From: Cribrihabitans marinus
GTDB lineage: Bacteria > Pseudomonadota > Alphaproteobacteria > Rhodobacterales > Rhodobacteraceae
Assembly (NCBI RefSeq): GCF_900109035.1
Contig: NZ_FNYD01000007.1
Location: 62,001-126,000, forward strand
Direction: 5' to 3'
DNA length: 64,000 nucleotides
The translations under genes were made by a program, and so were the position numbers. A model generated the notes under the pieces. The model was not told the DNA's origin. It made no database searches and saw only the letters and a list, made by a program, of their open reading frames with translations. Shown one piece after another: positions 1 through 10,296 of the stretch (the first letter of the stretch is position 1; the number at the start of each line of letters is the position of its first letter).

Positions 1-159
1 GTTCTCCCGTATGCTGTCGCGCACCGTATCCGGGTCGTGTCGCGGCGGCAAGGGGGCAATTCCGCGGGCACACGCGGCCACCCGCCGGAGTTTGGGCTTC
101 ACAGGAGGCCCGGAATTTGCTCAAACTGGCGGGCCGGAGCGAATGTGGGAGGAAGGCCG

Positions 160-495
160 ATGAAACTGCGCATGACAGGACTGGCAACGGCAGCGTTCCT
201 GGCGCTGTCGGCCTGTGACCAGATGCCCGACCTGACCCGGCCGCTCTACGAGGAATACCCCTCGAAGACGGTGACCGTCTACAGCCGCTACTGGGCGGTG
301 CGGCAGGTGTCGGACGCGCCGGTCATCTACCGGGCGACGCGCGACTGGAACAACCTGAATCCCTATGGCCGGCCCGCCCGGCTGCGCACCACGCAGGCCA
401 TCGCCGCGATCCAGAAGGCGACCGGCTGCCGGGTCATCCGCTCCAGCATGTACCAGAACATCTCGGGGCAGGTCTTCTCGCAGGTTGCCTGCTGA
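160..495 (+). CDS. small putative lipoprotein
   Basis: A 111-residue protein of unknown function. The N-terminus is a short positive stretch, a hydrophobic core and the lipobox LALSAC with the acylated cysteine at residue 19, so it is predicted to be a lipoprotein; I see no transmembrane segment in the mature part. A purine-rich GGGAGGAAGG lies just before the ATG at 160, which is why this start is preferred to an in-frame ATG at 37 that would bury the signal peptide. It ends three bases before the stop of the convergent MaoC/phosphotransacetylase gene. The mature part carries two cysteines (ATGCRVI and the C-terminal residue) that could form a disulfide. I do not recognise a family. Confidence 0.7.
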   Translation: MKLRMTGLATAAFLALSACDQMPDLTRPLYEEYPSKTVTVYSRYWAVRQVSDAPVIYRATRDWNNLNPYGRPARLRTTQAIAAIQKATGCRVIRSSMYQNISGQVFSQVAC

Positions 496-498
496 CGC

Positions 499-1911
499 TC
501 AGGGATCGGTCAGCGTGCCGGGAACCGCACCCGCGCGATGCCGCACATAGAGCTGCGCCAGCGCCGCCGAGGCCACCCGGCTGCCGATCCCGTCGGCCCG
601 GCTGGTCAGCATGATCGGCACCCGCGCACCCAGGACGATCCCCGAGGTATCGGCGCCGGCCAGATAGGTCAGCTGCTTGGCGATCATGTTCCCGGCCTCG
701 AGATCCGGCGCCACCAGCACGTCGGCCCGCCCCGCCACCGGCGAGACGATGGCCTTGGCCGCAGCTGCGCTCTCGGACACCGCGTTGTCGAAGGCCAGCG
801 GCCCGTCCAGATCGCCGCCGGTGATCTGGCCCCGATCGGCCATCTTGCAAAGCGCGGCGGCCTCGACGGTCGAGACCATCTTGGGCGTGATCGTCTCGAC
901 CGCCGACAGGATCGCCACCTTGGGCCGCGCGATGCCCAGCGCATGGCCCAGCCCGATCGCGTTGCGGATGATGTCGGCCTTGGTCTCCAGGTCCGGAGCG
1001 ATGTTGATCGCCGCATCCGTCACCATCAACGGGCGCGGATAGCTGGGCACGTCCAGAACGAAGACATGGCTCATCCGCCGTTCCGTGCGCAGCCCGGTGC
1101 GGGCGTCGACCGCCGCGGCCATGATCTCGTCGGTGTGCAGCGCGCCCTTCATCAGCGCCTCGGCCCGCCCGGCACGCACCAGCGCGACCGCCTGTTTGGC
1201 GGCGGCATGGCTGTGCGGCGCGTCGACGACCTCCAGCCCGGCAAGGTCCAGCCCCGCGGCCTCGGCGGCGGCGGCGATCTTGGCCGCGGGGCCGACCAGG
1301 ACCGGCCGGATCAGCCCCTCGTCCCGGGCTGCCAGCGCACCGGCCAGCGAGGTCGCGTCGCAGGGATGAACCACCGCCGTCTCGATCGGGTCCAGCGCCC
1401 GGGTGCGCGCGATCAGCGCATCGAACCCGTCGCCCGATCGGTGCAGGTGCACCTCGGGCAGGCGGGCGGCGGGGCGGCGCACCTTCTCGGCCGGCGCGAT
1501 CACCTCGGCCAGGCCGCTCAGCACCGCCTGCCCGCTGCCGTTCACGCAATCGCAATCGAGCCGCACCAGCCGCGTCTCGGGCTCCTTGTCGCGCACGGTC
1601 AGCCGCACGGTGATCGTCTCGCCCAGCGCCACGGGACGGTGAAAGGCCAGCGTCTGCGCGCGATAGATCGTCCCGGGCCCCGGCAGCTGCGTTCCCAGCA
1701 GGTTCGAGATCAGCGCCCCGCCCCACATGCCGTGCCCGACGATCCGGTGGAACATGTCGTCGCGCGCGAATTCGGGATCGACATGGGTGGGGTTGACGTC
1801 GCCGGACATCACCGCGAACAGGTCGATGTCGCGTTCGGTCAACTCGCGGCTCAGCGACACGCTGTCGCCCACGGCGATCTCGTCGAAGGTCCGGTTCTCG
1901 ACATATTGCAT
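499..1911 (-). CDS. bifunctional MaoC-like hydratase / phosphate acetyl- or butyryltransferase
   Basis: 470 residues with two domains. Residues about 1-140 form a MaoC-type hot-dog enoyl-CoA hydratase domain (FAVMSGDVNPTHVDPEFA, then IVGHGMWGGALISNLLG, the family's Asp/His catalytic region). Residues about 160-465 form a phosphate acetyl/butyryltransferase domain (EALMKGALHTDE, VTDAAINIAPDLETK, and a GADTSGIVLGARVPI C-terminal stretch). The phosphotransferase half interconverts an acyl-CoA and an acyl-phosphate; the MaoC half would hydrate a 2-enoyl-CoA or bind acyl-CoA. The fusion is known in alphaproteobacteria but its physiological substrate is unsettled. It is divergent from a FabH-like ketosynthase across 191 bases, which hints at a fatty acid or short-chain acyl role (inference). 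Confidence 0.85.
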   Translation of the reverse strand: MQYVENRTFDEIAVGDSVSLSRELTERDIDLFAVMSGDVNPTHVDPEFARDDMFHRIVGHGMWGGALISNLLGTQLPGPGTIYRAQTLAFHRPVALGETITVRLTVRDKEPETRLVRLDCDCVNGSGQAVLSGLAEVIAPAEKVRRPAARLPEVHLHRSGDGFDALIARTRALDPIETAVVHPCDATSLAGALAARDEGLIRPVLVGPAAKIAAAAEAAGLDLAGLEVVDAPHSHAAAKQAVALVRAGRAEALMKGALHTDEIMAAAVDARTGLRTERRMSHVFVLDVPSYPRPLMVTDAAINIAPDLETKADIIRNAIGLGHALGIARPKVAILSAVETITPKMVSTVEAAALCKMADRGQITGGDLDGPLAFDNAVSESAAAAKAIVSPVAGRADVLVAPDLEAGNMIAKQLTYLAGADTSGIVLGARVPIMLTSRADGIGSRVASAALAQLYVRHRAGAVPGTLTDP

Positions 1912-2016
1912 CGGGCGCGCTCCTGTGTTTCACACGCCGCCACCATAGGACGGCGCGCGCCCCGCGCCCATGCCCCGTGGCGCGACAATCCGTTCCGTTC
2001 CGCCCTTCCGTGGGGT

Positions 2017-2072
2017 AAAATGCACACCGGAGGTGCCCTGCCCTTGATCCCGTCCCGCGCAGGGCGCATTTT
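2017..2072 (+). other. nested inverted repeat in ketosynthase leader
   Basis: AAAATGC (2017-2023) pairs with GCATTTT (2066-2072), and inside it GCCCTGC (2035-2041) pairs with GCAGGGC (2059-2065). The structure ends 30 bases before the start codon of the ketosynthase gene at 2103. It lacks a T-run, so it is not a typical terminator; it may be a folded leader or a regulator site. The base pairing is visible; any function is inference. Confidence 0.4.
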
Positions 2073-2102
2073 GGCCCAACCGCGCCACCGCCAGGACAGA
2101 CC

Positions 2103-3227
<1,125 letters not shown>

Positions 3228-3230
3228 CGC

Positions 3231-3320
3231 GCATTTCCTCTCGCTGAAAATACCTCGGAGCGCGAGGCAGCGCCTCGCACCCGGCGCGCAAGCGCCACAA
3301 AGTGCGCGCCGCAGGCGCAC
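3231..3320 (-). repeat. intergenic repeat element copy 1 (GAGGTATTTTC type)
   Basis: Read on the minus strand, this carries two hairpins (stems 3302-3307/3315-3320 and 3262-3268/3272-3278) followed by CTCCGAGGTATTTTC and GCGAGAGGAA. The same core recurs at 30332-30395, 38781-38844 and 51823-51900. The minus orientation points away from the hypothetical gene at 3340-3798, so it probably ends that transcript. Confidence 0.6.
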
Positions 3321-3339
3321 AATTCAGCTGCGCCGCGGT

Positions 3340-3798
3340 TCAGGCGCTTTCTTCCTCCAGGTGCAGCTTCATGTCGATCAGCACCTGCTGCAGCGCAACG
3401 GTCTCGCGCAGCAGCCGCTTGGCCTCGGTCACGGTGATAATGCCGTCCTCGATCGCGGTCTGGTATTCCGCCATCAGCATGGCAAAGCGCTGGCTCAGCG
3501 CGATCACGTCGGAATTGACCCCGCCCGGGCGCTCCTTGCCGCTGTTGCGCCCGCTATAGGACAGGGTGACATTGTTCAGCTCGGCCAGCGCCGAAGTGAC
3601 ATGCGGATAGGCCGAGGCCGCCTCCAGCCGCGCCACCGCATCCACCGGCATGAACCGGTCCGAATGCTCGGCGTGATCGGAATAATAGCGTCCCAGCGTG
3701 GCCTTGGACTTGCCGGTCAGGTCGCAGGCCGCCTCGATCCCCACATCCTTGACCAGCGTCTCGGTGTGCTTCTTCAGATACGTGCCGATATCCGCCAT
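3340..3798 (-). CDS. hypothetical protein with a possible helix-turn-helix segment
   Basis: 152 residues, function not recognised. The ATG at 3798 is preceded by GGAAGGGGTGACG, a good ribosome binding site; a longer in-frame extension to 3885 has no such support. Residues about 20-45 (AACDLTGKSKATLGRYYSD) have the spacing of a helix-turn-helix, and residues about 95-150 are predicted helical and acidic (LRETVALQQVLIDMKLHLEEE). It could be a phage-type or stress-type transcriptional regulator. It is flanked by repeat element copy 1 downstream and a long, structured spacer before tdk. Confidence 0.65.
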   Translation of the reverse strand: MADIGTYLKKHTETLVKDVGIEAACDLTGKSKATLGRYYSDHAEHSDRFMPVDAVARLEAASAYPHVTSALAELNNVTLSYSGRNSGKERPGGVNSDVIALSQRFAMLMAEYQTAIEDGIITVTEAKRLLRETVALQQVLIDMKLHLEEESA

Positions 3799-4104
3799 CG
3801 TCACCCCTTCCACTGACCCTCGGGCCCCGCCCAGTGGGAAAGGGCAGGCTTTATTCCCATGCAACGCTTTTAGGACAAGTGGCAAGCTTTGACTATCCCC
3901 GAGCTGATCGGGGAGTGTGTGAGTGAGTGGCAGGAAACTGCCTTTTCAAGAGTGTTTCGAAGGGCGGTTCTGCCGCCCTTCGGGCCGGTTCGGGCCTGTG
4001 CCGAACCGCCGTCCGTGCCGCGTACACAGCAACTGGCATGTGTACCGGCACGGTCGCGCGGCGGCGGTCTTGTCTGCGGCGCGGCAGCGGCATAGACCAG
4101 GCGC
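3799..4104. other. gene-free divergent spacer with tandem hairpins before tdk
   Basis: No gene is called in these 306 bases. It contains two adjacent perfect stem-loops: 3959-3967 pairing with 3973-3981 (5-base loop), and 3986-3993 pairing with 4001-4008 (7-base loop). Neither is followed by a T-run. They lie in the presumed tdk leader and upstream of the divergent hypothetical gene. Short open frames here lack ribosome binding sites and recognisable products. Confidence 0.4.
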
Positions 4105-4710
4105 ATGGCCAAGCTCTATTTCAACTACTCGACGATGAACGCGGGCAAGTCCACGGTGCTGTTGCAGGCCTCGCACAACTACCGCGAGCGCGGCATGGAC
4201 ACCTACCTGATGACCGCCGCCATCGACGGGCGCGCCGGTGCGGGCCGCATCGCCTCGCGCATCGGTATCGGCTGCGAGGCAGACACGTTCCGCACCGATG
4301 ACGACGTGTTCGCCATGATCCGCGCTCGGCTTGAGCGCGGCGCGGTGGCCTGTGTCTTTGTCGACGAGGCGCAGTTCCTGTCCGAGGCCCAGGTCTGGCA
4401 GCTGGCTCGCGTGGTGGACGATTTGCACGTGCCGGTGCTGGCCTACGGGCTGCGGGTGGATTTCCGCGGCAAGCTGTTTCCCGGCTCGGCCACGCTGCTG
4501 GCGCTGGCCGACGAGATGCGCGAGGTGCGCACGATCTGCGCCTGCGGGCGCAAGGCGACGATGGTGATCCGGCAGGATGCCGAGGGCCGCCCGATCACCG
4601 AGGGGGCGCAGGTCCAGATCGGCGGCAACGAAACCTATGTCTCGCTGTGCCGGCGGCACTGGCGCGAAGCGGTGGGGGACATGGCGCCCGGCACGGCCAC
4701 GGGAACCTGA
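4105..4710 (+). CDS. tdk: thymidine kinase (class II)
   Basis: A 201-residue type II thymidine kinase, which phosphorylates thymidine with ATP in pyrimidine salvage. It starts MAKLYFNYSTMNAGKST, the characteristic P-loop with Lys15 and Ser16. The Walker B/catalytic region is VFVDEAQFL with Glu88. The C-terminal zinc-binding cysteines are visible as CACGRKA and, later, a Cys in YVSLCRRHW. Length matches the family. It is followed after 55 bases by a small membrane protein gene. Confidence 0.95.
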   Translation: MAKLYFNYSTMNAGKSTVLLQASHNYRERGMDTYLMTAAIDGRAGAGRIASRIGIGCEADTFRTDDDVFAMIRARLERGAVACVFVDEAQFLSEAQVWQLARVVDDLHVPVLAYGLRVDFRGKLFPGSATLLALADEMREVRTICACGRKATMVIRQDAEGRPITEGAQVQIGGNETYVSLCRRHWREAVGDMAPGTATGT

Positions 4711-4765
4711 CCCGACCCTCCCGCGTTGGTTTTCTGTCCGATTTTCGACAGACCAGGAGGGTGCC

Positions 4766-5017
4766 ATGTCCAATGTTCCAGAGATCGCAGGCCGCTTGCG
4801 TTTCCATGTCGCAATTCTTGCCGGCACATCCATCGCGGGCGCGCTGGTCATTCTTGCCTTCACGATGGGTTTCTACAACTGGATCGCCATCGCCATCAGC
4901 GTCGCCGCCGGGATAATCCTGGCCTGGCCGGTCGGCGTCTGGCTGACCCGCCGCATCAAGCAGGACGATCCCGCCTGGGACGCGGACCGCGACAAGGCGA
5001 AACCGCAGGTGCGCTGA
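4766..5017 (+). CDS. small two-helix membrane protein
   Basis: 83 residues of unknown function. An AGGAGG at 4755-4760 sits at ideal distance from the ATG at 4766 and decides this start. Two hydrophobic segments (about 16-36 and 38-60) are followed by a charged tail (RRIKQDDPAWDADRDKAK). It probably inserts in the inner membrane with a cytoplasmic C-terminus. It is convergent with the hydroxyacid dehydrogenase gene, 10 bases apart. Confidence 0.7.
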   Translation: MSNVPEIAGRLRFHVAILAGTSIAGALVILAFTMGFYNWIAIAISVAAGIILAWPVGVWLTRRIKQDDPAWDADRDKAKPQVR

Positions 5018-5027
5018 CCCGCCCGCA

Positions 5028-5981
5028 TCAGACCGGGTTCGGCAAGTCCCGCCCGTCCGCCAGCGCGGCCACGTTGTCCAGCGCCATATGTCCCATCGCG
5101 CTGCGTACCTCCTCCGTGGCCGTTCCGAGATGCGGCAACAGGACGACATTTTCCATCGCCCGCAGGTCTGAGGGCACTTGCGGCTCGAACTCGTAGACAT
5201 CCAGCCCCGCCGCGCCGATTGCGCCCTGCGCCAGCGCGTCGATCAACGCGGCCTCGTGGATCACTTCGCCCCGTGCAATATTGACCAGGACCGCGTGAGG
5301 CTGCATCGCCGCCAGGACATCGGCGTTGATCATATGGCGCGTCTCCGCCCCGCCGGGAACCGCCACAACCAGGAAATCCACCGCTTCTGCCAGGGCTTGG
5401 ACGGAGTCCGCGCGCGTGGCCGGGAAATCCAGCGTCTTTTCGCTCCGCGCGATATATGAGACCTGCAGTCCGAACCCGAAATGGCAGCGCCGCGCGATGG
5501 CCTGGCCGATCCGCCCCATGCCGACGATGCCCAATCGCTTGCCGCTCACGTGGCAGCCCAGCATCTGGGTCGGATTCCAACCCTCCCATTGGCCGGAGCG
5601 CACCAGCCGCTCACCCTCGCCGGCGCGCCGCGCCGCCATCAGGATCAGCGTGAGCGCGATATCGGCTGTCGCATCCGTCACGGCCCCCGGCGTGTTGGTC
5701 ACGGCGATCCCGGCGGCGCGGGCGGCCTCGGCGTCGATATGGTTGTAGCCGACCCCGAAATTCGCCAGCAGCCGGCAGCGTGGGCGCGGCACGGCAGCGA
5801 ATATCTCGGCCGAGAACGCATCCCCAAGCGTCGGCATCACCGCGTCATAGTCTTGCAGCGCCGCGATCATCTCGTCCTGCGCCATCGGCGCGGTGCTGTC
5901 GCGGATATCGGCCGCGAAATCGGTCCGCGCGCGCTCGGTCACGGCCCGCGGCATCGGTCGGGTGATCAGCAGGCGGGTCAA
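5028..5981 (-). CDS. D-2-hydroxyacid dehydrogenase (glyoxylate/hydroxypyruvate reductase-like)
   Basis: A 317-residue NAD(P)-dependent D-isomer 2-hydroxyacid dehydrogenase. The Rossmann motif is [16 protein letters not shown] at about 148-163. The three catalytic residues are visible: Arg in [11 protein letters not shown], Glu in [10 protein letters not shown] and His in LLPHLGTAT. Glyoxylate or hydroxypyruvate is the usual substrate of this subfamily, which would reduce glyoxylate to glycolate; the assignment of substrate is inference. It overlaps csaA by four bases, and csaA overlaps proC, so the three genes are one operon. Confidence 0.88.
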   Translation of the reverse strand: MTRLLITRPMPRAVTERARTDFAADIRDSTAPMAQDEMIAALQDYDAVMPTLGDAFSAEIFAAVPRPRCRLLANFGVGYNHIDAEAARAAGIAVTNTPGAVTDATADIALTLILMAARRAGEGERLVRSGQWEGWNPTQMLGCHVSGKRLGIVGMGRIGQAIARRCHFGFGLQVSYIARSEKTLDFPATRADSVQALAEAVDFLVVAVPGGAETRHMINADVLAAMQPHAVLVNIARGEVIHEAALIDALAQGAIGAAGLDVYEFEPQVPSDLRAMENVVLLPHLGTATEEVRSAMGHMALDNVAALADGRDLPNPV

Positions 5982-6316
5982 TGCATCCGCCCGCCGGGCG
6001 GCACCGGCCGGTCAGGCCCGACCAGGACGATCTCACCTGTCTCGTCGGGAAGCCCCAGCACCAGCACCTCGGACATGAACGGCCCGATCTGGCGCGGCGG
6101 AAAATTCACCACCGCCAGAACCTGCCGGCCGATCAGCACCTCGGGCGCGTAATGGGCGGTGATCTGGGCCGAGCTCTTGCGCTCCCCGATCTCGGGGCCG
6201 AAATCGATCCAGAGCTTGATTGCCGGCTTGCGCGCCTCGGGAAAGGGCTCGGCGCGGATGATCTCGCCCACGCGCACATCCACCTTGAGGAAGTCATCGA
6301 ACCCGATCTCAGCCAC
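5978..6316 (-). CDS. csaA: CsaA-type tRNA-binding domain protein
   Basis: 112 residues, the full length of the stand-alone tRNA-binding (EMAP/OB-fold) proteins related to CsaA. Diagnostic stretches are [54 protein letters not shown] and a closing [15 protein letters not shown]. CsaA binds tRNA-like structures and has been linked to protein export in Bacillus; in proteobacteria its role is unclear. It overlaps proC upstream by 8 bases and the dehydrogenase downstream by 4. Confidence 0.9.
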   Translation of the reverse strand: MAEIGFDDFLKVDVRVGEIIRAEPFPEARKPAIKLWIDFGPEIGERKSSAQITAHYAPEVLIGRQVLAVVNFPPRQIGPFMSEVLVLGLPDETGEIVLVGPDRPVPPGGRMH

Positions 6317-7124
6317 GCGACAATTCCTTCGACCGCTCGGTTGCCGCCGCCACCGCGCGCGCCAGCAGCGCGGGGAAACCGGTCTTCTCGTCCATCAGCA
6401 CCTCCAGCGCCGCCTGCGTCGTGCCGTTGGGCGAGGTCACGTTGACCCGCAACTCGCCCGGCGTCTCGTCGGCGGCCTCGGCCAGCGCACCGGCCCCGGC
6501 CACCGTCGCCCGCGCCAGGCGCATCGCAAGATCCTCCGGCAGCCCCTGGGCCGCGCCCGCCGCGGCCAGCGTCTCGATCAGGTGAAAGACATAGGCCGGG
6601 CCCGAGCCGCTGACCCCGGTGACGGCATCCATCTGCGACTCGTCCTGAAGGCGCACGGTCTGGCCCACCGCCGAAAGAAGCGCCTCGGCCCGGGCCAGGT
6701 CCGCCTCGCCGGTCGCCGCGTTGCCGATCAGGGCGGTGATGCCGCGGCCGATGGCGGCGGGCGTGTTGGGCATGGCGCGCACCACTGGCGTGCCCGCGCC
6801 CAGAAGCGACTCGTAGGTGGCGATCGAGGTGCCCGCGGCGACCGAGACGAACAGCGTGCCGCCGCCGCCCAGCGCGCTGTGCCCCGGCAGGGCCTCACCC
6901 ATCATCTGCGGCTTGACGGCGACCAGGACGATGGCGGGTGTCTCGGGAAGATCGGCATTGAGGTTTACACCGGTCCCGCGCAACCAGTCCGACGGCGCGG
7001 GATCGACCACCCAGACCGACCGCGGCGGCAATCCGCCCTCAAGCCAGCCCGCCAGCATGGCCGAACCCATCTTGCCGCAGCCCAGCAGGACCAGCCCGCG
7101 ATCCGCGATGTCTGAGAAATCCAT
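6309..7124 (-). CDS. proC: pyrroline-5-carboxylate reductase
   Basis: 271 residues, the normal length for ProC, which makes proline from pyrroline-5-carboxylate using NAD(P)H. The nucleotide-binding motif is [11 protein letters not shown] (about 13-23), followed by VAVKPQMM. The C-terminal catalytic/dimer region has [18 protein letters not shown] and [16 protein letters not shown]. It heads a minus-strand trio with csaA and the hydroxyacid dehydrogenase, with overlapping ends. Confidence 0.95.
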   Translation of the reverse strand: MDFSDIADRGLVLLGCGKMGSAMLAGWLEGGLPPRSVWVVDPAPSDWLRGTGVNLNADLPETPAIVLVAVKPQMMGEALPGHSALGGGGTLFVSVAAGTSIATYESLLGAGTPVVRAMPNTPAAIGRGITALIGNAATGEADLARAEALLSAVGQTVRLQDESQMDAVTGVSGSGPAYVFHLIETLAAAGAAQGLPEDLAMRLARATVAGAGALAEAADETPGELRVNVTSPNGTTQAALEVLMDEKTGFPALLARAVAAATERSKELSRG

Positions 7125-7163
7125 GATGCGCCCCTCGCCGTTGCCTCGGTTCGGGGCCCAGTC

Positions 7164-7664
7164 TTATGCCCGGCCATAAGCCTCTGCAATGGCGACCTGC
7201 ATCGCGTCATGCGGCGTACGCCCGCCCCAGGTCATCAGCTGGATTGCCGGATAATACCGCTCGGCGCTCAGCACGGCGGCATTGATCATCGTGTCGATCT
7301 GGTCGGGGCTGGCCACCTGGCCGCCGGCCAGGACCAGGCCATAGCGATAGACCATCAGCTTCTGTGCCGCCCAATAGGTGAACGAGCCCGCCCAGCACTG
7401 GTCGTTCATGGCGTTGAGCAATTCGTAGAGCTCGCCCACCTTTTCCTCGGGCGGCTCCATCTCGAAGGTGCAGATCAGGCGCAGGGTCTCGTCATAGCCC
7501 GACCAGGCCAGGGTGATCGAATAGGTGCGCCACTGCCCCTCGACGGCCATGGCGATCTGGTCGTCGCCGATCCGGTCGAAATCCCAGTCGTGGTGTTCGG
7601 CCAGGTGCTCGACGATGTCGATGGGATGAATGTCTTCTTCCAGATACTGCTCGGACAGGGCCAT
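7164..7664 (-). CDS. YbjN domain protein
   Basis: 166 residues matching the YbjN domain family (putative bacterial sensory transduction regulator, structurally like type III secretion chaperones). Features are an N-terminal acidic region (YLEEDIHPIDIVEHLAEHHD), then WDFDRIGDDQIAMAVEGQW and a C-terminal AVLSAERYYPAIQLMTWGG. It is well conserved in alphaproteobacteria, but its molecular role is not established. It lies 39 bases upstream of proC on the same strand and may be cotranscribed. Confidence 0.8.
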   Translation of the reverse strand: MALSEQYLEEDIHPIDIVEHLAEHHDWDFDRIGDDQIAMAVEGQWRTYSITLAWSGYDETLRLICTFEMEPPEEKVGELYELLNAMNDQCWAGSFTYWAAQKLMVYRYGLVLAGGQVASPDQIDTMINAAVLSAERYYPAIQLMTWGGRTPHDAMQVAIAEAYGRA

Positions 7665-7978
7665 GATGCCACCTCACTGATCTCTAGCGGATTGGGCGCG
7701 GCAGCGCCCCCAGCGCTAGTTGCCTGCTCTACAGACCGGGTTTGTTGCCCTTGCCTGTACCAGATATGGTGATGCGGCGACTCCACGCTTGCAACCCCTA
7801 ATTTTGGGGATATCTGCAATAAGTTGTGGACAGCCCGTCACATTGCCCAAAATATCGCGGGAAGGCTCAGGTTGAGCTTGCGAAAAATCCTCAACCCGCC
7901 AGAATGCAGCGCACCGCCGCCGGTTTGGCCCGGGGCGGTGCGTTTCACCCAGTGCAAATCGCGTGGCGCGTCGGCGCC
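7665..7978. other. gene-free spacer between YbjN and ubiK genes
   Basis: I see no gene in these 314 bases. Just upstream of the YbjN start is a nested inverted repeat: CTAGCG (7684-7689) with CGCTAG (7714-7719), enclosing GGGCGC (7694-7699) with GCGCCC (7704-7709), a possible leader structure. Further on is a small CCCC/GGGG hairpin around AATTTT near 7800. The ubiK end and the YbjN start face into this gap, so it should carry the YbjN promoter and the ubiK 3' end. Confidence 0.35.
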
Positions 7979-8236
7979 TTATCCGGATTTTTTCTTCCCG
8001 CCGGCCTCGAGCGCGGCGATGCGGGCCGCCAGCGCCTCGTTCTCCTCGCGCGCCTTCTGCGCCATCGCGCGCACGGCGTCGAACTCCTCGCGGGTGACGA
8101 AATCGCGATCGGCCAGCCAGCGGTCGAGCATCGACTTCATCGCCGTCTCGGCCTCGTCCCGCGCCCCCTGAGCCACGCCCATCGCGTTGGTCATCAGCTG
8201 CGATATGTCGTCGAGGATCTTGTTTCGGGTCTGCAT
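7979..8236 (-). CDS. ubiK: UbiK-type ubiquinone biosynthesis accessory factor (BMFP family)
   Basis: 85 residues of the YqiC/BMFP family. The N-terminal amphipathic helix contains the typical KILDDISQLMTNAMGVAQGARDE, followed by LDRWLADRDFVTREEFDAVRAMAQKAREEN, a coiled-coil, and a lysine-rich tail. UbiK promotes aerobic coenzyme Q synthesis with UbiJ and associates with the membrane. The ATG at 8236 is preceded by GGAGACCGGAAG and is preferred over a start nine codons upstream. It is divergent from lgt. Confidence 0.85.
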   Translation of the reverse strand: MQTRNKILDDISQLMTNAMGVAQGARDEAETAMKSMLDRWLADRDFVTREEFDAVRAMAQKAREENEALAARIAALEAGGKKKSG

Positions 8237-8353
8237 CTTCCGGTCTCCGTCACGCTGTCGCATCCTATATGGGCGACAAGCGCGCCGGTCTCAACCCATC
8301 GCGGGCCGGACCCGAGGTTGACTTGTCCCGGCGACTGGCGGCATTGAGCGCAT

Positions 8354-9232
8354 ATGCACGCAGCCATCCCCTTTCCCGACATTTCGCCCGACCTGTTCTC
8401 GATCACCCTGTTCGGGACCGAGTTCGCGCTGCGCTGGTATGCGCTGTCCTATATCGCCGGCATCCTGATCGCCTGGCGGCTGGGGGTGATGGCGCTGAAC
8501 CGTGCGCGGCTGTGGGACGGCGACCCGCCGATGACGCCGCGCCAGCTGGAGGATCTGCTGACCTGGATCATTCTCGGCGTCATCCTGGGCGGGCGGCTGG
8601 GCTATGTCCTGGCCTATCAACCGGGATACTACCTGAGCCATCCCGCCGAGATCCTGATGATCTGGCAGGGCGGAATGGCCTTTCACGGCGGGCTGCTGGG
8701 CGTGGTCGCGGCCAGCTGGCTGTTCTCCCTGCGCAACGCCGTGCCCTTCGGCGGGCTGGCCGACCTGGTGGCCCATGCGGTGCCGCCCGGGTTGCTGCTC
8801 GGGCGACTGGCCAATTTCGTCAATGCCGAGCTGTGGGGCCGGCCCACCGATCTGCCCTGGGGCGTGATCTTTCCCGGCGCCGCGGCGCAGGATTGCCCCG
8901 GCGTCGAGGGGCCTTGCGCGCGCCACCCCTCGCAACTCTACGAGGCGGGCCTCGAAGGGCTGTTGCTGGGGATCGTGCTGCTGTGGCTGGTCTATCGCCG
9001 GGACGCGTTCAAGCCGCGCGGCCTGGTCACGGGCGTGTTTTTCGCGGGCTACGGCCTGGCCCGGTTCGCGGTCGAGTTCGTGCGCCAGCCCGATGCGCAA
9101 TTCGTGACCGCCGGCAATCCGCTGGGGCTGGCCTGGCACGTTGGCGGCTGGGGTCTGACAATGGGACAGCTCCTGTCGCTGCCGATGATCGCGCTGGGGC
9201 TGTGGCTGATCCTGCGGGCGCGCCGGGCATGA
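8354..9232 (+). CDS. lgt: phosphatidylglycerol-prolipoprotein diacylglyceryl transferase
   Basis: A 292-residue inner-membrane enzyme that transfers diacylglycerol from phosphatidylglycerol to the lipobox cysteine of prolipoproteins, such as the one encoded at 160-495. Seven hydrophobic segments are apparent. Signatures are [14 protein letters not shown] (about 24-37), [14 protein letters not shown] (104-117, with the essential His) and [16 protein letters not shown] (150-165, the Lgt signature arginine and asparagines). Its stop overlaps the next gene by four bases (ATGA), giving translational coupling in an lgt-midA-pgeF operon. Confidence 0.96.
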   Translation: MHAAIPFPDISPDLFSITLFGTEFALRWYALSYIAGILIAWRLGVMALNRARLWDGDPPMTPRQLEDLLTWIILGVILGGRLGYVLAYQPGYYLSHPAEILMIWQGGMAFHGGLLGVVAASWLFSLRNAVPFGGLADLVAHAVPPGLLLGRLANFVNAELWGRPTDLPWGVIFPGAAAQDCPGVEGPCARHPSQLYEAGLEGLLLGIVLLWLVYRRDAFKPRGLVTGVFFAGYGLARFAVEFVRQPDAQFVTAGNPLGLAWHVGGWGLTMGQLLSLPMIALGLWLILRARRA

Positions 9233-10296
9233 GCCTGCGCGCCCGGCTGGCCGCGCGGATCCGGCAGGACGGACCGCTCACCGTGGCCGATTACATGACC
9301 GAGTGCCTGCTCGACCCCCAGCATGGCTATTATACCACCCGCGACCCGCTGGGCGCGGCCGGCGATTTCATCACCGCCCCCGAGATCAGCCAGATGTTCG
9401 GCGAGATGATCGGGCTGGCGTTGGCGCAGGCCTGGATGGACCAGGGGCAACCGGCACCGTTCACCCTGGCCGAACTGGGGCCTGGGCGCGGCACGCTGAT
9501 GGCCGACCTGCTGCGCGCCACCCGCGCGGTGCCCGGGTTTCACAACGCTGCCCGGCTGGTGCTGCTGGAGGCCTCGCCCGCCTTGCGCGCCCGGCAGGCC
9601 GGGACGCTGGAAGGGCACGCACCGCGCTGGATAGACACGGCGGACGATCTGCCGGACGCACCACTCTACCTGGTGGCCAACGAGTTCTTCGACGCGCTGC
9701 CAATCCGCCAGTTCCTGCGCGATGGCGCGGGCTGGCGCGAGCGGCTGGTGGGGCTGGAGGGCGACCGGCTGGCCTGGGGCCTGGGGTCGGCAGCGCCGCA
9801 AGGGGCGCTGGAACACCGGCTGGAGGACACGCGCGAAGGCGACATGGTCGAGATCTGCGCGCCGGCTCTGACGGTGATCGACGCCGCGGCGCGTCGGATC
9901 GCTGCGCGTGGCGGGGCGGCGCTGGTGATCGACTATGGCGACTGGCACTCGCTGGGCGACACGTTCCAGGCGCTCGGCGGCCATGCCCGCACCGATCCAC
10001 TGGCGGCGCCCGGGCAGGCGGACCTGACCGCGCATGTGGATTTCGAGGCGTTGGCCCAGGCGGCCGCCGCGGCCGGCTGCGCACACACGCGCCTGACGCC
10101 GCAGGGGGTGTTCCTGGAACGGCTGGGCATCACGGCACGCGCACAAGCGCTGGCCGATGGCGCGCGAGGTCCGGCACGCGACGACGTTGTCTCGACACAT
10201 CGCCGGTTGACGCATCCGGATGAAATGGGAAACCTGTTCAAGGTGCTGGGCCTCTACCCCGCCACCGCAACCCCGCCGCCGGGACTTGAACCATGA
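9229..10296 (+). CDS. SAM-dependent methyltransferase of the MidA/NDUFAF7 family
   Basis: 355 residues. The N-terminus ([38 protein letters not shown], read in parts) and [20 protein letters not shown], the SAM-binding loop, are diagnostic of the DUF185 family. The mitochondrial relative NDUFAF7 methylates an arginine of complex I subunit NDUFS2; the bacterial target is probably the equivalent respiratory subunit, though not proven. [16 protein letters not shown] is the conserved post-I motif. It starts inside the lgt stop and its own stop overlaps pgeF by four bases. Confidence 0.9.
   Translation: MSLRARLAARIRQDGPLTVADYMTECLLDPQHGYYTTRDPLGAAGDFITAPEISQMFGEMIGLALAQAWMDQGQPAPFTLAELGPGRGTLMADLLRATRAVPGFHNAARLVLLEASPALRARQAGTLEGHAPRWIDTADDLPDAPLYLVANEFFDALPIRQFLRDGAGWRERLVGLEGDRLAWGLGSAAPQGALEHRLEDTREGDMVEICAPALTVIDAAARRIAARGGAALVIDYGDWHSLGDTFQALGGHARTDPLAAPGQADLTAHVDFEALAQAAAAAGCAHTRLTPQGVFLERLGITARAQALADGARGPARDDVVSTHRRLTHPDEMGNLFKVLGLYPATATPPPGLEP

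Noticed and set aside
1-159. Left edge of the window
   Set aside because: Could contain the end or start of a gene lying outside, but too little sequence is present to support one.
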